7,969 bases of DNA from an uncultured Clostridia bacterium. GTDB lineage: Bacteria > Bacillota > Clostridia > Oscillospirales > CAG-272. The stretch lies in contig CALGZV010000363.1 in the NCBI GenBank assembly GCA_937934385.1, positions 1 through 7,969 on the forward strand. The letters run 5' to 3'. Position numbers and translations under genes: made by a program. Below are positions 1 to 6,371 of this stretch, in pieces (the first letter of the stretch is position 1; each line of letters starts with the position of its first letter). The notes beneath the pieces are model-generated. The model saw only the letters and a list, made by a program, of their open reading frames with translations. It was not told where the DNA came from and searched no databases.

Positions 1-94
1 TGATATCGGAGCAGTCATGAGTGCTGCGGTACTTGTTTCCGGAGCTTCGTTTGCTGCATTAAAGATTAAGAAAGAAAAAAAGGAAGATCGCTAA
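1..94 (+). CDS. C-terminus of a surface protein with a sortase-type sorting tail (partial)
   Basis: Only the last 30 codons and the TAA stop (92-94) are visible; base 1 is the end of a cut codon. The visible peptide begins DIGAVMSAAVLVSGASFAAL and ends in a basic tail, KIKKEKKEDR. A hydrophobic, alanine-rich span of about 17 residues followed by Lys/Arg is the usual end of a Gram-positive LPXTG-type sorting signal. The Asp-Ile-Gly at the start matches the residues that often follow the 'TG' of such a motif (xPxTGDxG). The motif itself would lie left of the window, so sortase anchoring is inferred. The alternative is a simple C-terminal membrane anchor. The body and function of the protein cannot be known from here. 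The gene is convergent with the suf operon and ends at a shared terminator. Confidence 0.6.
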   Translation, partial: DIGAVMSAAVLVSGASFAALKIKKEKKEDR

Positions 95-97
95 GAT

Positions 98-133
98 AAA
101 CGGTGTGTCTGATTTTAAACCGTTTGAATCAGA
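98..133. repeat. Two overlapping inverted repeats after the surface-protein stop
   Basis: AAACGGT (98-104) is complementary to ACCGTTT (119-125), and TCTGATT (108-114) is complementary to AATCAGA (127-133). The arms interleave, so only one of the two 7-bp hairpins can form at a time. They lie between the stop codon at 94 and the strong terminator at 151. A role is not evident; they may be chance or part of 3'-end structure. Confidence 0.4.
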
Positions 134-150
134 TGCTGATAATATAAATG

Positions 151-183
151 AAAAGCATTCTGCAAATACTGCAGAATGCTTTT
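151..183. terminator. Bidirectional intrinsic terminator
   Basis: AAAAGCATTCTGCA (151-164) and TGCAGAATGCTTTT (170-183) form a perfect 14-bp stem with a 5-nt loop. The stem has an A-run on one side and a T-run on the other, so it works from both directions. It sits between the convergent surface-protein gene (ends 94) and sufB (stop at 207 on the minus strand) and probably ends both transcripts. Confidence 0.9.
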
Positions 184-206
184 CGTTTTCTGATATTTAT
201 TTATAT

Positions 207-1124
207 TTATTTCAGAAAGCCGTTGATTATCTGTTCTTCGGCTTCTTTTTCTGTGAGACCGAGTGTCATAAGTTTTATCAGCTGTTCGCCGGCAATTTTT
301 CCGATAGCCGCTTCATGAATAAGGCTGGCGTCGATGCAGTTTGCAGTTATTTCCGGAACGGCTCTGACGCTTGCATTGTCCATAATTATTGCGTCGCATT
401 CCGTATGTCCGGTACATTCGGCATTTCCGTTTATGCGCGATATAAAAAGCTGATGTGAGCTGTCTTTTGCTACCGAACGCGAAATAACGTTTGTATGGCA
501 GTTCTTACCGTTCAGATCGACTGTAAAATCGGTAGTCGCTGTTTGCTTTCCGTGTGTCATGATTTTTTCGCGGATAATAAGTGAAGCTTTGTCTCCGAGC
601 TTTGCGCGTGTTGTGCGTTCTGTCGAGTCGACGCCTTTGATCTGTACGGTATCCATTTCCATGTAAGCGCCTTCGGCAAGTTCTGCTTCAGTTGTGGGAT
701 TCATAATATTTTCTCCGCTTCCGTCACCCTCGGCATAATGTTTTTCCACATATTTTACTTTAGCATTTTTTCCGACAAAGAATCGGTGAATTCCGCTGTG
801 TTCCGACGAGCCGCTTCCGCTGTTGTGAATTCCGCATCCTGCAACAATTGTTACATCGCAGTTGTCCCCGATATAAAAATCGTTGTATACCATATCTTTA
901 AGTCCGCTTTCGCTCAGCAGAACGGGGATATGAACACTTTCATTTTTTGTTTCCGGTTTTATTATGATATCTATACCGGGTTTATCGGTTTTTGTTATAA
1001 TATCAATATTGGCAGTTGTAGAACGGGCTGCGGATTTTCCGTTGGATCTGATATTGTAGGCGCCTTCGGGTGTTTCGTGCAGACCTGCTATCTGTTCAAG
1101 CAGATTTTTTTGTATAGCATCCAT
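207..1124 (-). CDS. sufB: SufB/SufD-family Fe-S cluster scaffold protein (short, SmsB-like)
   Basis: Scaffold subunit of the SUF iron-sulfur assembly machinery, acting in the cytosol with the SufC ATPase encoded just upstream. The C-terminal half shows the SufBD beta-helix and end domain. It includes TECDAII, whose Cys (about residue 243) matches the conserved SufB cysteine, and LIHEAAIGKI (His/Glu at about 270-271), matching the HEA..GK(I/L) motif of SufB. The end, 'EKEAEEQIINGFLK', is typical of the family. At 305 residues it is much shorter than classical SufB (about 470-495) and lacks the long N-terminal region, resembling the minimal SmsB/archaeal-type proteins. The start chosen is ATG at 1122-1124, with AGAAAGGA (1137-1144) 12 nt upstream. 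A TTG at 1146-1148 in the same frame would add 8 residues but lies in a hairpin and has no ribosome site. Cluster transfer and acceptor proteins are unknown. Confidence 0.9.
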   Translation of the reverse strand: MDAIQKNLLEQIAGLHETPEGAYNIRSNGKSAARSTTANIDIITKTDKPGIDIIIKPETKNESVHIPVLLSESGLKDMVYNDFYIGDNCDVTIVAGCGIHNSGSGSSEHSGIHRFFVGKNAKVKYVEKHYAEGDGSGENIMNPTTEAELAEGAYMEMDTVQIKGVDSTERTTRAKLGDKASLIIREKIMTHGKQTATTDFTVDLNGKNCHTNVISRSVAKDSSHQLFISRINGNAECTGHTECDAIIMDNASVRAVPEITANCIDASLIHEAAIGKIAGEQLIKLMTLGLTEKEAEEQIINGFLK

Positions 1125-1147
1125 TTTAAGTAATTGTCCTTTCTGCA

Positions 1148-1165
1148 AAATCGGTTTTCCGATTT
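1148..1165 (-). repeat. Intercistronic hairpin between sufC and sufB
   Basis: On the minus strand, AAATCGG, an AAAA loop and CCGATTT form a 7-bp stem immediately after the sufC stop codon, overlapping its last two bases (stop = complement of 1164-1166). Only four T residues follow, so it is a weak terminator at best. It may tune the sufC:sufB ratio or mRNA stability. It also overlaps the first base of the TTG that could otherwise be taken as the sufB start. Confidence 0.5.
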
Positions 1166-1889
1166 ATGCGAGTTTATCTGTGAGAGTCTTGCAGCTTCCT
1201 GCAGAATTAAGGAGTCCGGGAAGTATCTCGTCTTTCGTCCCGATTTTAGATACCTCTCCGCCGGCGATTACAATGATCTTATCGGCGATATTGAGAATAC
1301 GCTCCTGATGCGATATTATAAGTATACTTCCGTTTATTTTTTCATACATGTTTTCAAAAACTGTGATAAGATTTCCGAAGCTCCACAGATCAATACCCGC
1401 TTCCGGTTCATCGAATACAGAGAGCTTTGTTCCGCGCGCAAGTATCGTTGCGATTTCTATTCGCTTAAGCTCACCGCCCGAAAGACTTGCATTTACTTCG
1501 CGGTTTATATAATCTCGTGCGCACAGTCCTACTTCCGAAAGGTATGTGCAGGCTTCTGCGATACCTATTTTTTTTCCTGAAGCAATAGTGATAAGATCTT
1601 TGACTGTAATTCCTTTAAACCGCACAGGCTGCTGAAAAGCAAAGCTTATTCCTTTTTTTGCCCGCTCGGTTACTGACATTGTAGTTATATTTTCTCCGTC
1701 AAGAAAGATTTCGCCTTCTGACGGTTTTATAATTCCCGCAATTATTTTTGCAAGAGTTGATTTTCCGCCTCCGTTAGGACCGGTAATTGCAACGAAGCGT
1801 TCATCGATCGAAAGGTTTATGTTTTTCAGAATTTCGCGTTCTGAATTTTCCGATACGGCTCTGAATGATATATTTTTAAGTTCCAGCAT
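1164..1889 (-). CDS. sufC: SufC, Fe-S cluster assembly ATPase
   Basis: ABC-type ATPase of the SUF system; it is soluble and drives conformational change in the SufB/D scaffold rather than transport. All ABC motifs are present: Walker A GPNGGGKST (residues 37-45), Q-loop FQQP (85-88), signature LSGGE (136-140), Walker B with VFDEPEAGID (158-167, Asp160/Glu161) and the switch His in SHQ (194). 'FAFQQPVRFKG' and 'DEPEAGIDLWS' are typical SufC variants that separate it from transporter ATPases. At 241 residues it is close to the usual 245-260. The ATG at 1887-1889 is preceded by AAAGGAG with 13 nt spacing, slightly long. It is the first gene of a two-gene operon with sufB, 39 nt downstream. No cysteine desulfurase or sulfur carrier gene is adjacent. 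Confidence 0.95.
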   Translation of the reverse strand: MLELKNISFRAVSENSEREILKNINLSIDERFVAITGPNGGGKSTLAKIIAGIIKPSEGEIFLDGENITTMSVTERAKKGISFAFQQPVRFKGITVKDLITIASGKKIGIAEACTYLSEVGLCARDYINREVNASLSGGELKRIEIATILARGTKLSVFDEPEAGIDLWSFGNLITVFENMYEKINGSILIISHQERILNIADKIIVIAGGEVSKIGTKDEILPGLLNSAGSCKTLTDKLA

Positions 1890-1938
1890 AATATGCAGAC
1901 AACTCCTTTGTAATTTTGTTTATTGTATGTTTTATATT

Positions 1939-1947
1939 ATTATAACA
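1939..1947 (-). promoter_or_regulatory. Extended -10 promoter for sufCB
   Basis: On the minus strand the sequence reads TGTTATAAT, a perfect -10 hexamer (1939-1944) with the TGn extension. The best -35 at 17-bp spacing is poor (TGGATT). Transcription would begin near 1932, giving a leader of about 43 nt before sufC. No terminator is visible between the upstream AraC-type gene and this site, so read-through from that gene is also possible. Confidence 0.6.
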
Positions 1948-1981
1948 TCATTCGGAAATAAAATCCATATTTTTAGTTATT

Positions 1982-2854
1982 TTAGTTTGTAGAATTGAAA
2001 GAACGTGCTTTTTTGCGGTATTGATGGGGTGTCGTTCCGACTATACGACGGAAGGTTTTGATAAAATAGCTTATTTCATTGAAGCCGCAGTTGAGTCCGA
2101 TATCTGTTATGCTCATATCCGTGGATAAAAGTTGTTCGCATGCACGTTCAATGCGATAATAATTTACATATTCTATCGGCGTTTTCCGTGTCATACTGTA
2201 GAAGAATGAACAGAAATATTTAGGTGTCATGCCTGCAGTCTTGGCAAGATCGGAGAGCATAATTTTCGATGAATAATTGTTTTCAATGTATGAAATGACT
2301 TTTTTGAACGGCATAAGCTGACCGGTGCTTCGCTTGTCGGCAATTTTTTCAGAACCGTAAAGACCGTACTTGAATATAAGACCGAGAATTTCCATTATTG
2401 CACCTTGAACAACAAGTTCATAACCGTTAAAATTTCCGGATGCGGCATCTACAAGACGCTTTGCAACCTGGCTTATTTCATCGATTTCTCTCGGCATAAT
2501 TGGTGTTATAACATTTAAATGATTTATGATATTACTTATATGTGCATTCCCCGACTGATTTCTTGTAAGCAGATATCTCATATCAAAAACTATTGAATCA
2601 TATACTGCATTATGCGGTATGCCGCTGTGAACGACGCCGTCGCTGATAAAAATAATGTCTCCTGATTTCGCATTATACTGTATACCGTCAAGCATTATAT
2701 CAAGTTCACCCTCGGAAACAACAATTATTTCGTGTTCAACATGCCAGTGATGTATCATTTCATATCGCGGATGATTTTTGTCAACGTGATAGTATGCTAT
2801 AGGATAATTGAAGGTTCCGTGCTGGATTTTTTCAAAATAATCGAGATATTTCAT
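1982..2854 (-). CDS. AraC/XylS-family transcriptional regulator
   Basis: A 290-residue DNA-binding regulator. Residues about 15-95 look like the cupin-type sugar-sensing domain (HHWHVEHEI, then EGELDIMLDG and SGDIIFISDGVVHS, a double-stranded beta-helix pattern). Residues about 183-285 are the AraC DNA-binding domain. The first helix-turn-helix lies around 199-219 (SDLAKTAGMTPKYFCSFF). The second lies around 248-271, within the family signature IGLNCGF...FIKTFRR..G.TPHQYR. The gene is divergent from fucI, so L-fucose (or its isomer) control of fucI is the natural guess, although the ligand is not proven. The start ATG at 2852-2854 has only a distant ribosome-site-like AAGGGA (16 nt away), suggesting modest translation. 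Its 131-nt leader carries a 10-bp inverted repeat. Confidence 0.9.
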   Translation of the reverse strand: MKYLDYFEKIQHGTFNYPIAYYHVDKNHPRYEMIHHWHVEHEIIVVSEGELDIMLDGIQYNAKSGDIIFISDGVVHSGIPHNAVYDSIVFDMRYLLTRNQSGNAHISNIINHLNVITPIMPREIDEISQVAKRLVDAASGNFNGYELVVQGAIMEILGLIFKYGLYGSEKIADKRSTGQLMPFKKVISYIENNYSSKIMLSDLAKTAGMTPKYFCSFFYSMTRKTPIEYVNYYRIERACEQLLSTDMSITDIGLNCGFNEISYFIKTFRRIVGTTPHQYRKKARSFNSTN

Positions 2855-2911
2855 TTGTTTTTGAGTTTATTCCCTTCATAAAATGAAAGTATTCTTAGTG
2901 TAAAGTATAAT

Positions 2912-2954
2912 TTACGAACGATTATTATGTTTTTTTATGCTTACACACGTTATT
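2912..2954. repeat. Imperfect direct repeat, candidate regulator half-sites
   Basis: TTACGAACGATTATT (2912-2926) and TTACACACGTTATT (2941-2954) share the pattern TTACnnACG(A)TTATT, with starts 29 bp apart on the same face in the divergent regulator/fucI region. AraC-family proteins commonly bind direct repeats, so these are candidate half-sites. The region is AT-rich and the match is imperfect. Confidence 0.35.
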
Positions 2955-2977
2955 TTCAGCCTTATTACTGAAAATAA
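2950..2977. promoter_or_regulatory. Perfect 10-bp inverted repeat in the divergent region
   Basis: TTATTTTCAG (2950-2959) and CTGAAAATAA (2968-2977) are exact reverse complements around an 8-nt centre. The site is centred about 73 bp upstream of the predicted fucI transcription start and just downstream of the predicted start of the regulator transcript. It could be an operator or a 5' stem-loop in the regulator mRNA; it has no T-run on either strand that would mark a terminator. Confidence 0.55.
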
Positions 2978-2991
2978 TTATACTTTTTGCT

Positions 2992-3021
2992 ATTATAACA
3001 CAAGATTGATGTATTTGTCAA
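2992..3021 (-). promoter_or_regulatory. Promoter of the AraC-family gene
   Basis: On the minus strand there is a consensus -35 TTGACA (complement of 3016-3021), an 18-bp spacer ending in TGT, and a consensus -10 TATAAT (complement of 2992-2997), giving an extended -10. This is one of the two best promoters in the window. Transcription would start near 2985, leaving a leader of about 131 nt. Confidence 0.75.
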
Positions 3022-3030
3022 TGCTATAAT
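3022..3030 (+). promoter_or_regulatory. Extended -10 promoter of fucI
   Basis: TGCTATAAT gives a perfect -10 (3025-3030) with TGn extension. At 16-18 bp upstream no good -35 is present, which fits an activator-dependent promoter. It abuts the -35 box of the opposing promoter (3016-3021), so the two polymerases would compete. Transcription would start near 3037, about 52 nt before the fucI ATG. Confidence 0.6.
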
Positions 3031-3088
3031 GATATTGGTAGAAATTTTACCATTTGTTTTGATTTTACTTTGAAAGGAAGTATATATT

Positions 3089-4886
3089 ATGGCAAAAAAT
3101 CGTTATATCGGAGAGTATCCGGTAATAGGCATCCGTCCTGTTATTGACGGACGCCGCGGTCCTATGAAGCTCCGCGAAGGTCTCGAAGCGCAGACGATGG
3201 CAATGGCAGAAGCTGCAAAGAAACTCTTTGAGGAAAATCTTTGCTACTCGAACGGTGAACCCGTAAAAGTTGTTATTGCGGACACTTCAATCGGACGTGG
3301 AAACTGCAGCCTGCGCAGAAAAATTCAAAAAAGAAGGCGTAGCGATTACGCTTTCCGTAACTCCTTGCTGGTGCTACGGCTCAGAGACGATGGATATGGA
3401 TCCCATGACCATCAAGGGAGTTTGGGGATTTAACGGTACAGAGCGTCCGGGCGCGGTATATCTTGCATCTGTTCTGGCTACACATGCCCAGAAGGGCCTT
3501 CCTGCATTCGGAATCTACGGTCATGAGGTACAGGATGTTGACGATGTCACAAACATTCCCGACGACGTTAAGGAAAAGCTTCTCCGTTTCGGACGCGCTG
3601 CTGTCGCTGTCGCGACAATGCGCGGAAAGAGCTATCTCCAGATCGGTTCTATGTGTATGGGTATCGGCGGTTCAATCATCGATCAGGATTTCATACAGGA
3701 ATATCTCGGTATGCGTGTTGAATCTGTCGATGAGGTAGAGATCCTTCGCCGTATGGAAGAGGGAATATACAACAAAGAAGATTACGAGAAGGCTCTTGCA
3801 TGGACAAAAGAACATTGCAAAGAGGGAAGAGACGATAATCCCGGATTTGTTAAATTCTCTGATGAAAAGAAGAAAGAACAGTGGGAATTCACTGTCAAAA
3901 TGTACTGCATAATCAAAGATCTTATGGGAGGAAATAACAGACTTCCCGAAGGCTGCGAGGAAGAGATGGTCGGTCATAACGCCATCGCTGCGGGCTTCCA
4001 GGGACAGAGACAGTGGACCGACCATTGGCCGAACTGCGACTATCCCGAAGCGCTTCTTAACTCTACATTTGATTTCACCGGAGCGCGTGAGCCGTTTACA
4101 TTTGCAACAGAGAACGATGTTCTTAACGGTCTCGGAATGCTGTTCATGAGCTTGCTTACAAACCGCGCGCAGATCTTTGCGGATGTACGTACATACTGGT
4201 CTCCTGAGGCCTGCAAGCGCGTTACCGGATATGATATGGAAGGTCTTGCAAAAGAGAACGGCGGTATTATCCACCTGCTTAACTCCGGCGCTGCATGTCT
4301 TGACGCCTGCGGAGAATGCGCCGACGAAAACGGTAATCCTGTTATGAAAAAATGGTGGGAAGTCACCGACGAAGATATAAAGAAGATGACCGACGCTACA
4401 GTATGGTGCGAGGCAGGCTTTGATAACTTCAGAGGCGGCGGATTCTCCAGCCATTTTGTAACGCGTTCGGAAATGCCTGCTACGATGATCAGACTCAATC
4501 TCGTTAAAGGACTCGGACCGGTTCTTCAGATTGCTGAAGGTTGGACAGTCAAGCTTCCGGAAGAAGTTACAGATACTCTTATGGAGCGTACGAATCCGAC
4601 ATGGCCCTGCACATGGTTTACTCCCCGCTGCGACGGCATAGAGGGAAGTCCTTTCAAAACTGCATATGAAGTAATGCAGAACTGGGGTGCAAATCACGGC
4701 GCTATTTCTTACGGACATATCGGCGCGGATCTTATTACACTTTGTTCGATGCTTCGCATACCGATATGCATGCACAATGTTCCGGATAAGGATATTTTCC
4801 GTCCCGCTGCATGGAATGCGTTCGGAATGGACCGCGAAGGACAGGATTTCCGTGCATGTCAAAACTATGGACCGATGTACAAATAA
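3089..4886 (+). pseudogene. fucI: L-fucose isomerase, full length but frameshifted near 3297
   Basis: FucI interconverts L-fucose and L-fuculose (often also D-arabinose and D-ribulose) in the cytosol. The first part (3089 to about 3296) reads MAKNRYIGEYPVIGIRPVID and on to [10 protein letters not shown]. The rest (about 3297-4886) is in the +1 frame, from [10 protein letters not shown] to the usual C-terminus [10 protein letters not shown]. Metal-site residues are intact: Glu in ATEND (codon 4110-4112), Asp in FADVR (4182-4184) and His in GANHG (4695-4697), matching E. coli E337, D361 and H528. Joined, the product would be about 599-600 residues, the family's normal length (591 in E. coli). 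Without correction the first frame stops at 3431-3433 after 114 codons. Family spacing between DTxI and CAEKF suggests about 5 nt (or 2 nt) are missing. The ATG has GAAAGGAAG 8 nt upstream. No fucK, fucA or transporter gene is adjacent. A sequencing or assembly error is a real alternative to true inactivation. Confidence 0.93.
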
Positions 4887-4932
4887 GAATCAACGATTAT
4901 TTGTGATGTAATTCAATATTAGATTTAGTGTC

Positions 4933-4972
4933 AAAAATCTCCGGCAGAGCAATTGTTCAGCCGGAGATTTTT
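4933..4972 (+). terminator. Intrinsic terminator after fucI
   Basis: AAAAATCTCCGGC (4933-4945) and GCCGGAGATTTTT (4960-4972) form a perfect 13-bp stem with a 14-nt loop, ending in a T-run followed by TTCGTTT. It lies 46 nt after the fucI stop and separates fucI from the dehydrogenase-fumarase cluster. The A-run on the left arm would also let it work on the minus strand. Confidence 0.9.
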
Positions 4973-4973
4973 C

Positions 4974-5260
4974 GTTTAAAAATATATGTATATCTTTTAG
5001 AAAAATAAGGTTAATGTTTAAAAATATTTTCTAATTTTATTATAAAAGTATAATAAATTCTAATAAAAACAGCGTTTATATGTGTCGATTCCTATTGATA
5101 AATTTATTTTTTTGTGATATAATAAAATTTGATATGGTAATTTATGCGGTTGCTTTTTTTGAATCGCTTGGAGAACAGTTTATATCTTTAAATGGTTGAT
5201 GCATAATATATAAATGATGCTGTCTTTTTTAAGAAAAATGTTTTTCAGTGTTTAAAAATT
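4974..5260. repeat. Three copies of GTTTAAAAAT in the fucI-dehydrogenase gap
   Basis: GTTTAAAAATAT occurs at 4974-4985 and 5016-5027, and GTTTAAAAATT at 5250-5260, all on the plus strand. The background is very AT-rich, so chance is plausible; no gene is found among the copies. Confidence 0.3.
5095..5123 (+). promoter_or_regulatory. Promoter of the dehydrogenase-fumC operon
   Basis: TTGATA (5095-5100), a 17-bp spacer ending in TGA, and TATAAT (5118-5123) form a near-consensus housekeeping promoter with an extended -10. Transcription would start near 5130, leaving a leader of about 270 nt before the ATG at 5402. The rest of the gap from 4981 is AT-rich with no other convincing feature. Confidence 0.75.
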
Positions 5261-5401
5261 GCGCTGTATTACCGTTATGAAAAATAATTTCTGATGCGGG
5301 TTTTATAAGTGTACTCCGATATTGCAGGCATGGAAAACATCAAATTCTATGTACACGGAATGGAACTTGTATTCTTTGCACGAAAGGTATGGTAAACAAA
5401 T
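5124..5401 (+). other. Long untranslated leader with no recognised riboswitch
   Basis: About 270 nt lie between the predicted transcription start and the dehydrogenase start codon. I find no strong hairpin plus T-run, no T-box-like motif and no riboswitch family I can name. Two tiny reading frames occur: a 13-codon one near 5214-5255 and a 21-codon one at 5330-5395. The second contains MENIKFYVHGMELVF, which faintly recalls the start of a VOC/glyoxalase domain. Neither has a good ribosome site. The ribosome site for the dehydrogenase is GAAAGG at 5382-5387, overlapping the end of the second small frame. Confidence 0.45.
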
Positions 5402-6349
5402 ATGAATAAGATTACTATTATCGGAACAGGAAGTGTCGGCTCTACTATAGCATACACTCTGGCTGTCGGTGGTATTGCCTCCGAGATTGTAATGGTGGAT
5501 ATTAATCAGGAAAAGGCTCTCGGAGAGGCTCTTGATATTCGCCAGGGCATACCGTTCTGTGATTCTCCGGTATCTATATATGCGGGAAGCTATCGGGATG
5601 CCGCAGGTTCGGATATCGTTATTGTTACTTCCGGAATCGCACGTAAGCCGGGACAGTCCCGGCTTGATCTTACTCAGACAAATGTTGATATAACAAAAAC
5701 TATTATTCCGGAAATTACAAAATATGCGTCGGAGGCGGTGTATATAATTGTAAGCAATCCTGTTGATATTCTTACCTATGTTTTCTGCAAACGTTCAGGG
5801 CTTGAGGAGAGCAAAATAATCGGATCCGGTACAAGCCTTGATACTGCAAGACTCCGCTCTAGAATTTCTGAGTATTATAATATTAACCAGAAGAATGTTC
5901 ACGCATATGTGTTCGGAGAACACGGAGATACGTCATTTGTTCCGTGGTCTGTTGCTAATATTTCCAATATACCGATTGATTTGTACGAAAGCTCTCTTTC
6001 TAAGAAAGATAATATGATTCCGAAACTCAATTATGAGGATATAGAAGTATATATGCGAAAATCCGGCGGGCGTGTTATCGCAAGAAAAGGAGCTACTTTC
6101 TATGCCGTCTCAATATCCGTATGTTATATATGCAAATGCCTTCTTAGCGGTATAAATACTACTATGACTGTATCTTCCATGATGCATGGCGAATACGGAA
6201 TTGACGATGTTTGTCTCAGTACGCTTAATGTTATAGGTCATGAGGGGATTCAGAGCAAGATAGTATCTCCGCTTACCGATAATGAAATAATGCTGCTCCG
6301 CAAGAGTGCTGACAGCCTTAAAGATGTTATAAAGAATATTAATATATAA
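5402..6349 (+). CDS. LDH/MDH-superfamily dehydrogenase, probably malate dehydrogenase
   Basis: NAD-dependent 2-hydroxyacid dehydrogenase of the lactate/malate superfamily, 315 residues, normal length and cytosolic. It has the Rossmann motif GTGSVG (8-13), Asp33 for the NAD ribose, Asn119, the Asp147/Arg150 pair in LDTARLR, and the catalytic His174 in GEHGD. The loop reads ARKPGQSR, so the residue at classical position 102 is Arg81. Lactate dehydrogenases have Gln there, and malate dehydrogenases have Arg to bind the second carboxylate. Other features (GEHGDTSF, and Thr232 in GAT, classical position 246) look LDH-like, so automatic annotation may say L-lactate dehydrogenase. Fumarase follows 22 nt later, which favours oxaloacetate-malate conversion. 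The start ATG has GAAAGG about 14 nt upstream. Lactate dehydrogenase activity is not excluded. Confidence 0.9.
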   Translation: MNKITIIGTGSVGSTIAYTLAVGGIASEIVMVDINQEKALGEALDIRQGIPFCDSPVSIYAGSYRDAAGSDIVIVTSGIARKPGQSRLDLTQTNVDITKTIIPEITKYASEAVYIIVSNPVDILTYVFCKRSGLEESKIIGSGTSLDTARLRSRISEYYNINQKNVHAYVFGEHGDTSFVPWSVANISNIPIDLYESSLSKKDNMIPKLNYEDIEVYMRKSGGRVIARKGATFYAVSISVCYICKCLLSGINTTMTVSSMMHGEYGIDDVCLSTLNVIGHEGIQSKIVSPLTDNEIMLLRKSADSLKDVIKNINI

Positions 6350-6371
6350 ATTTTATGTAAGAGGGACCGCA

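Noticed and set aside
105..1580. Plus-strand open frames opposite sufB and sufC (105-458, 738-1133, 1134-1580)
   Set aside because: They are antisense to the suf genes; the first also runs through the terminator at 151-183. Their Phe/Cys/Tyr-rich products look like reverse-frame translations.
3270..3300. Separate downstream gene starting at TTG 3270 or GTG 3297
   Set aside because: No ribosome site precedes either codon and the two parts form one continuous FucI, so this is a frameshift in one gene, not two genes.
3285..3305. Programmed +1 frameshift in fucI
   Set aside because: There is no slippery codon followed by a stop as in prfB, no internal ribosome-site-like stimulator, and no known case in this family; the family spacing suggests missing bases.
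3672..4862. Long minus-strand open frame of 396 codons opposite fucI
   Set aside because: It lies wholly antisense to a well-conserved isomerase, has no recognisable domain and no suitable ribosome site, and its composition is explained by the codon pattern of fucI.
5124..5401. Known riboswitch or T-box in the dehydrogenase leader
   Set aside because: I could not find the conserved motifs of any class I know, nor an anti-terminator/terminator pair.
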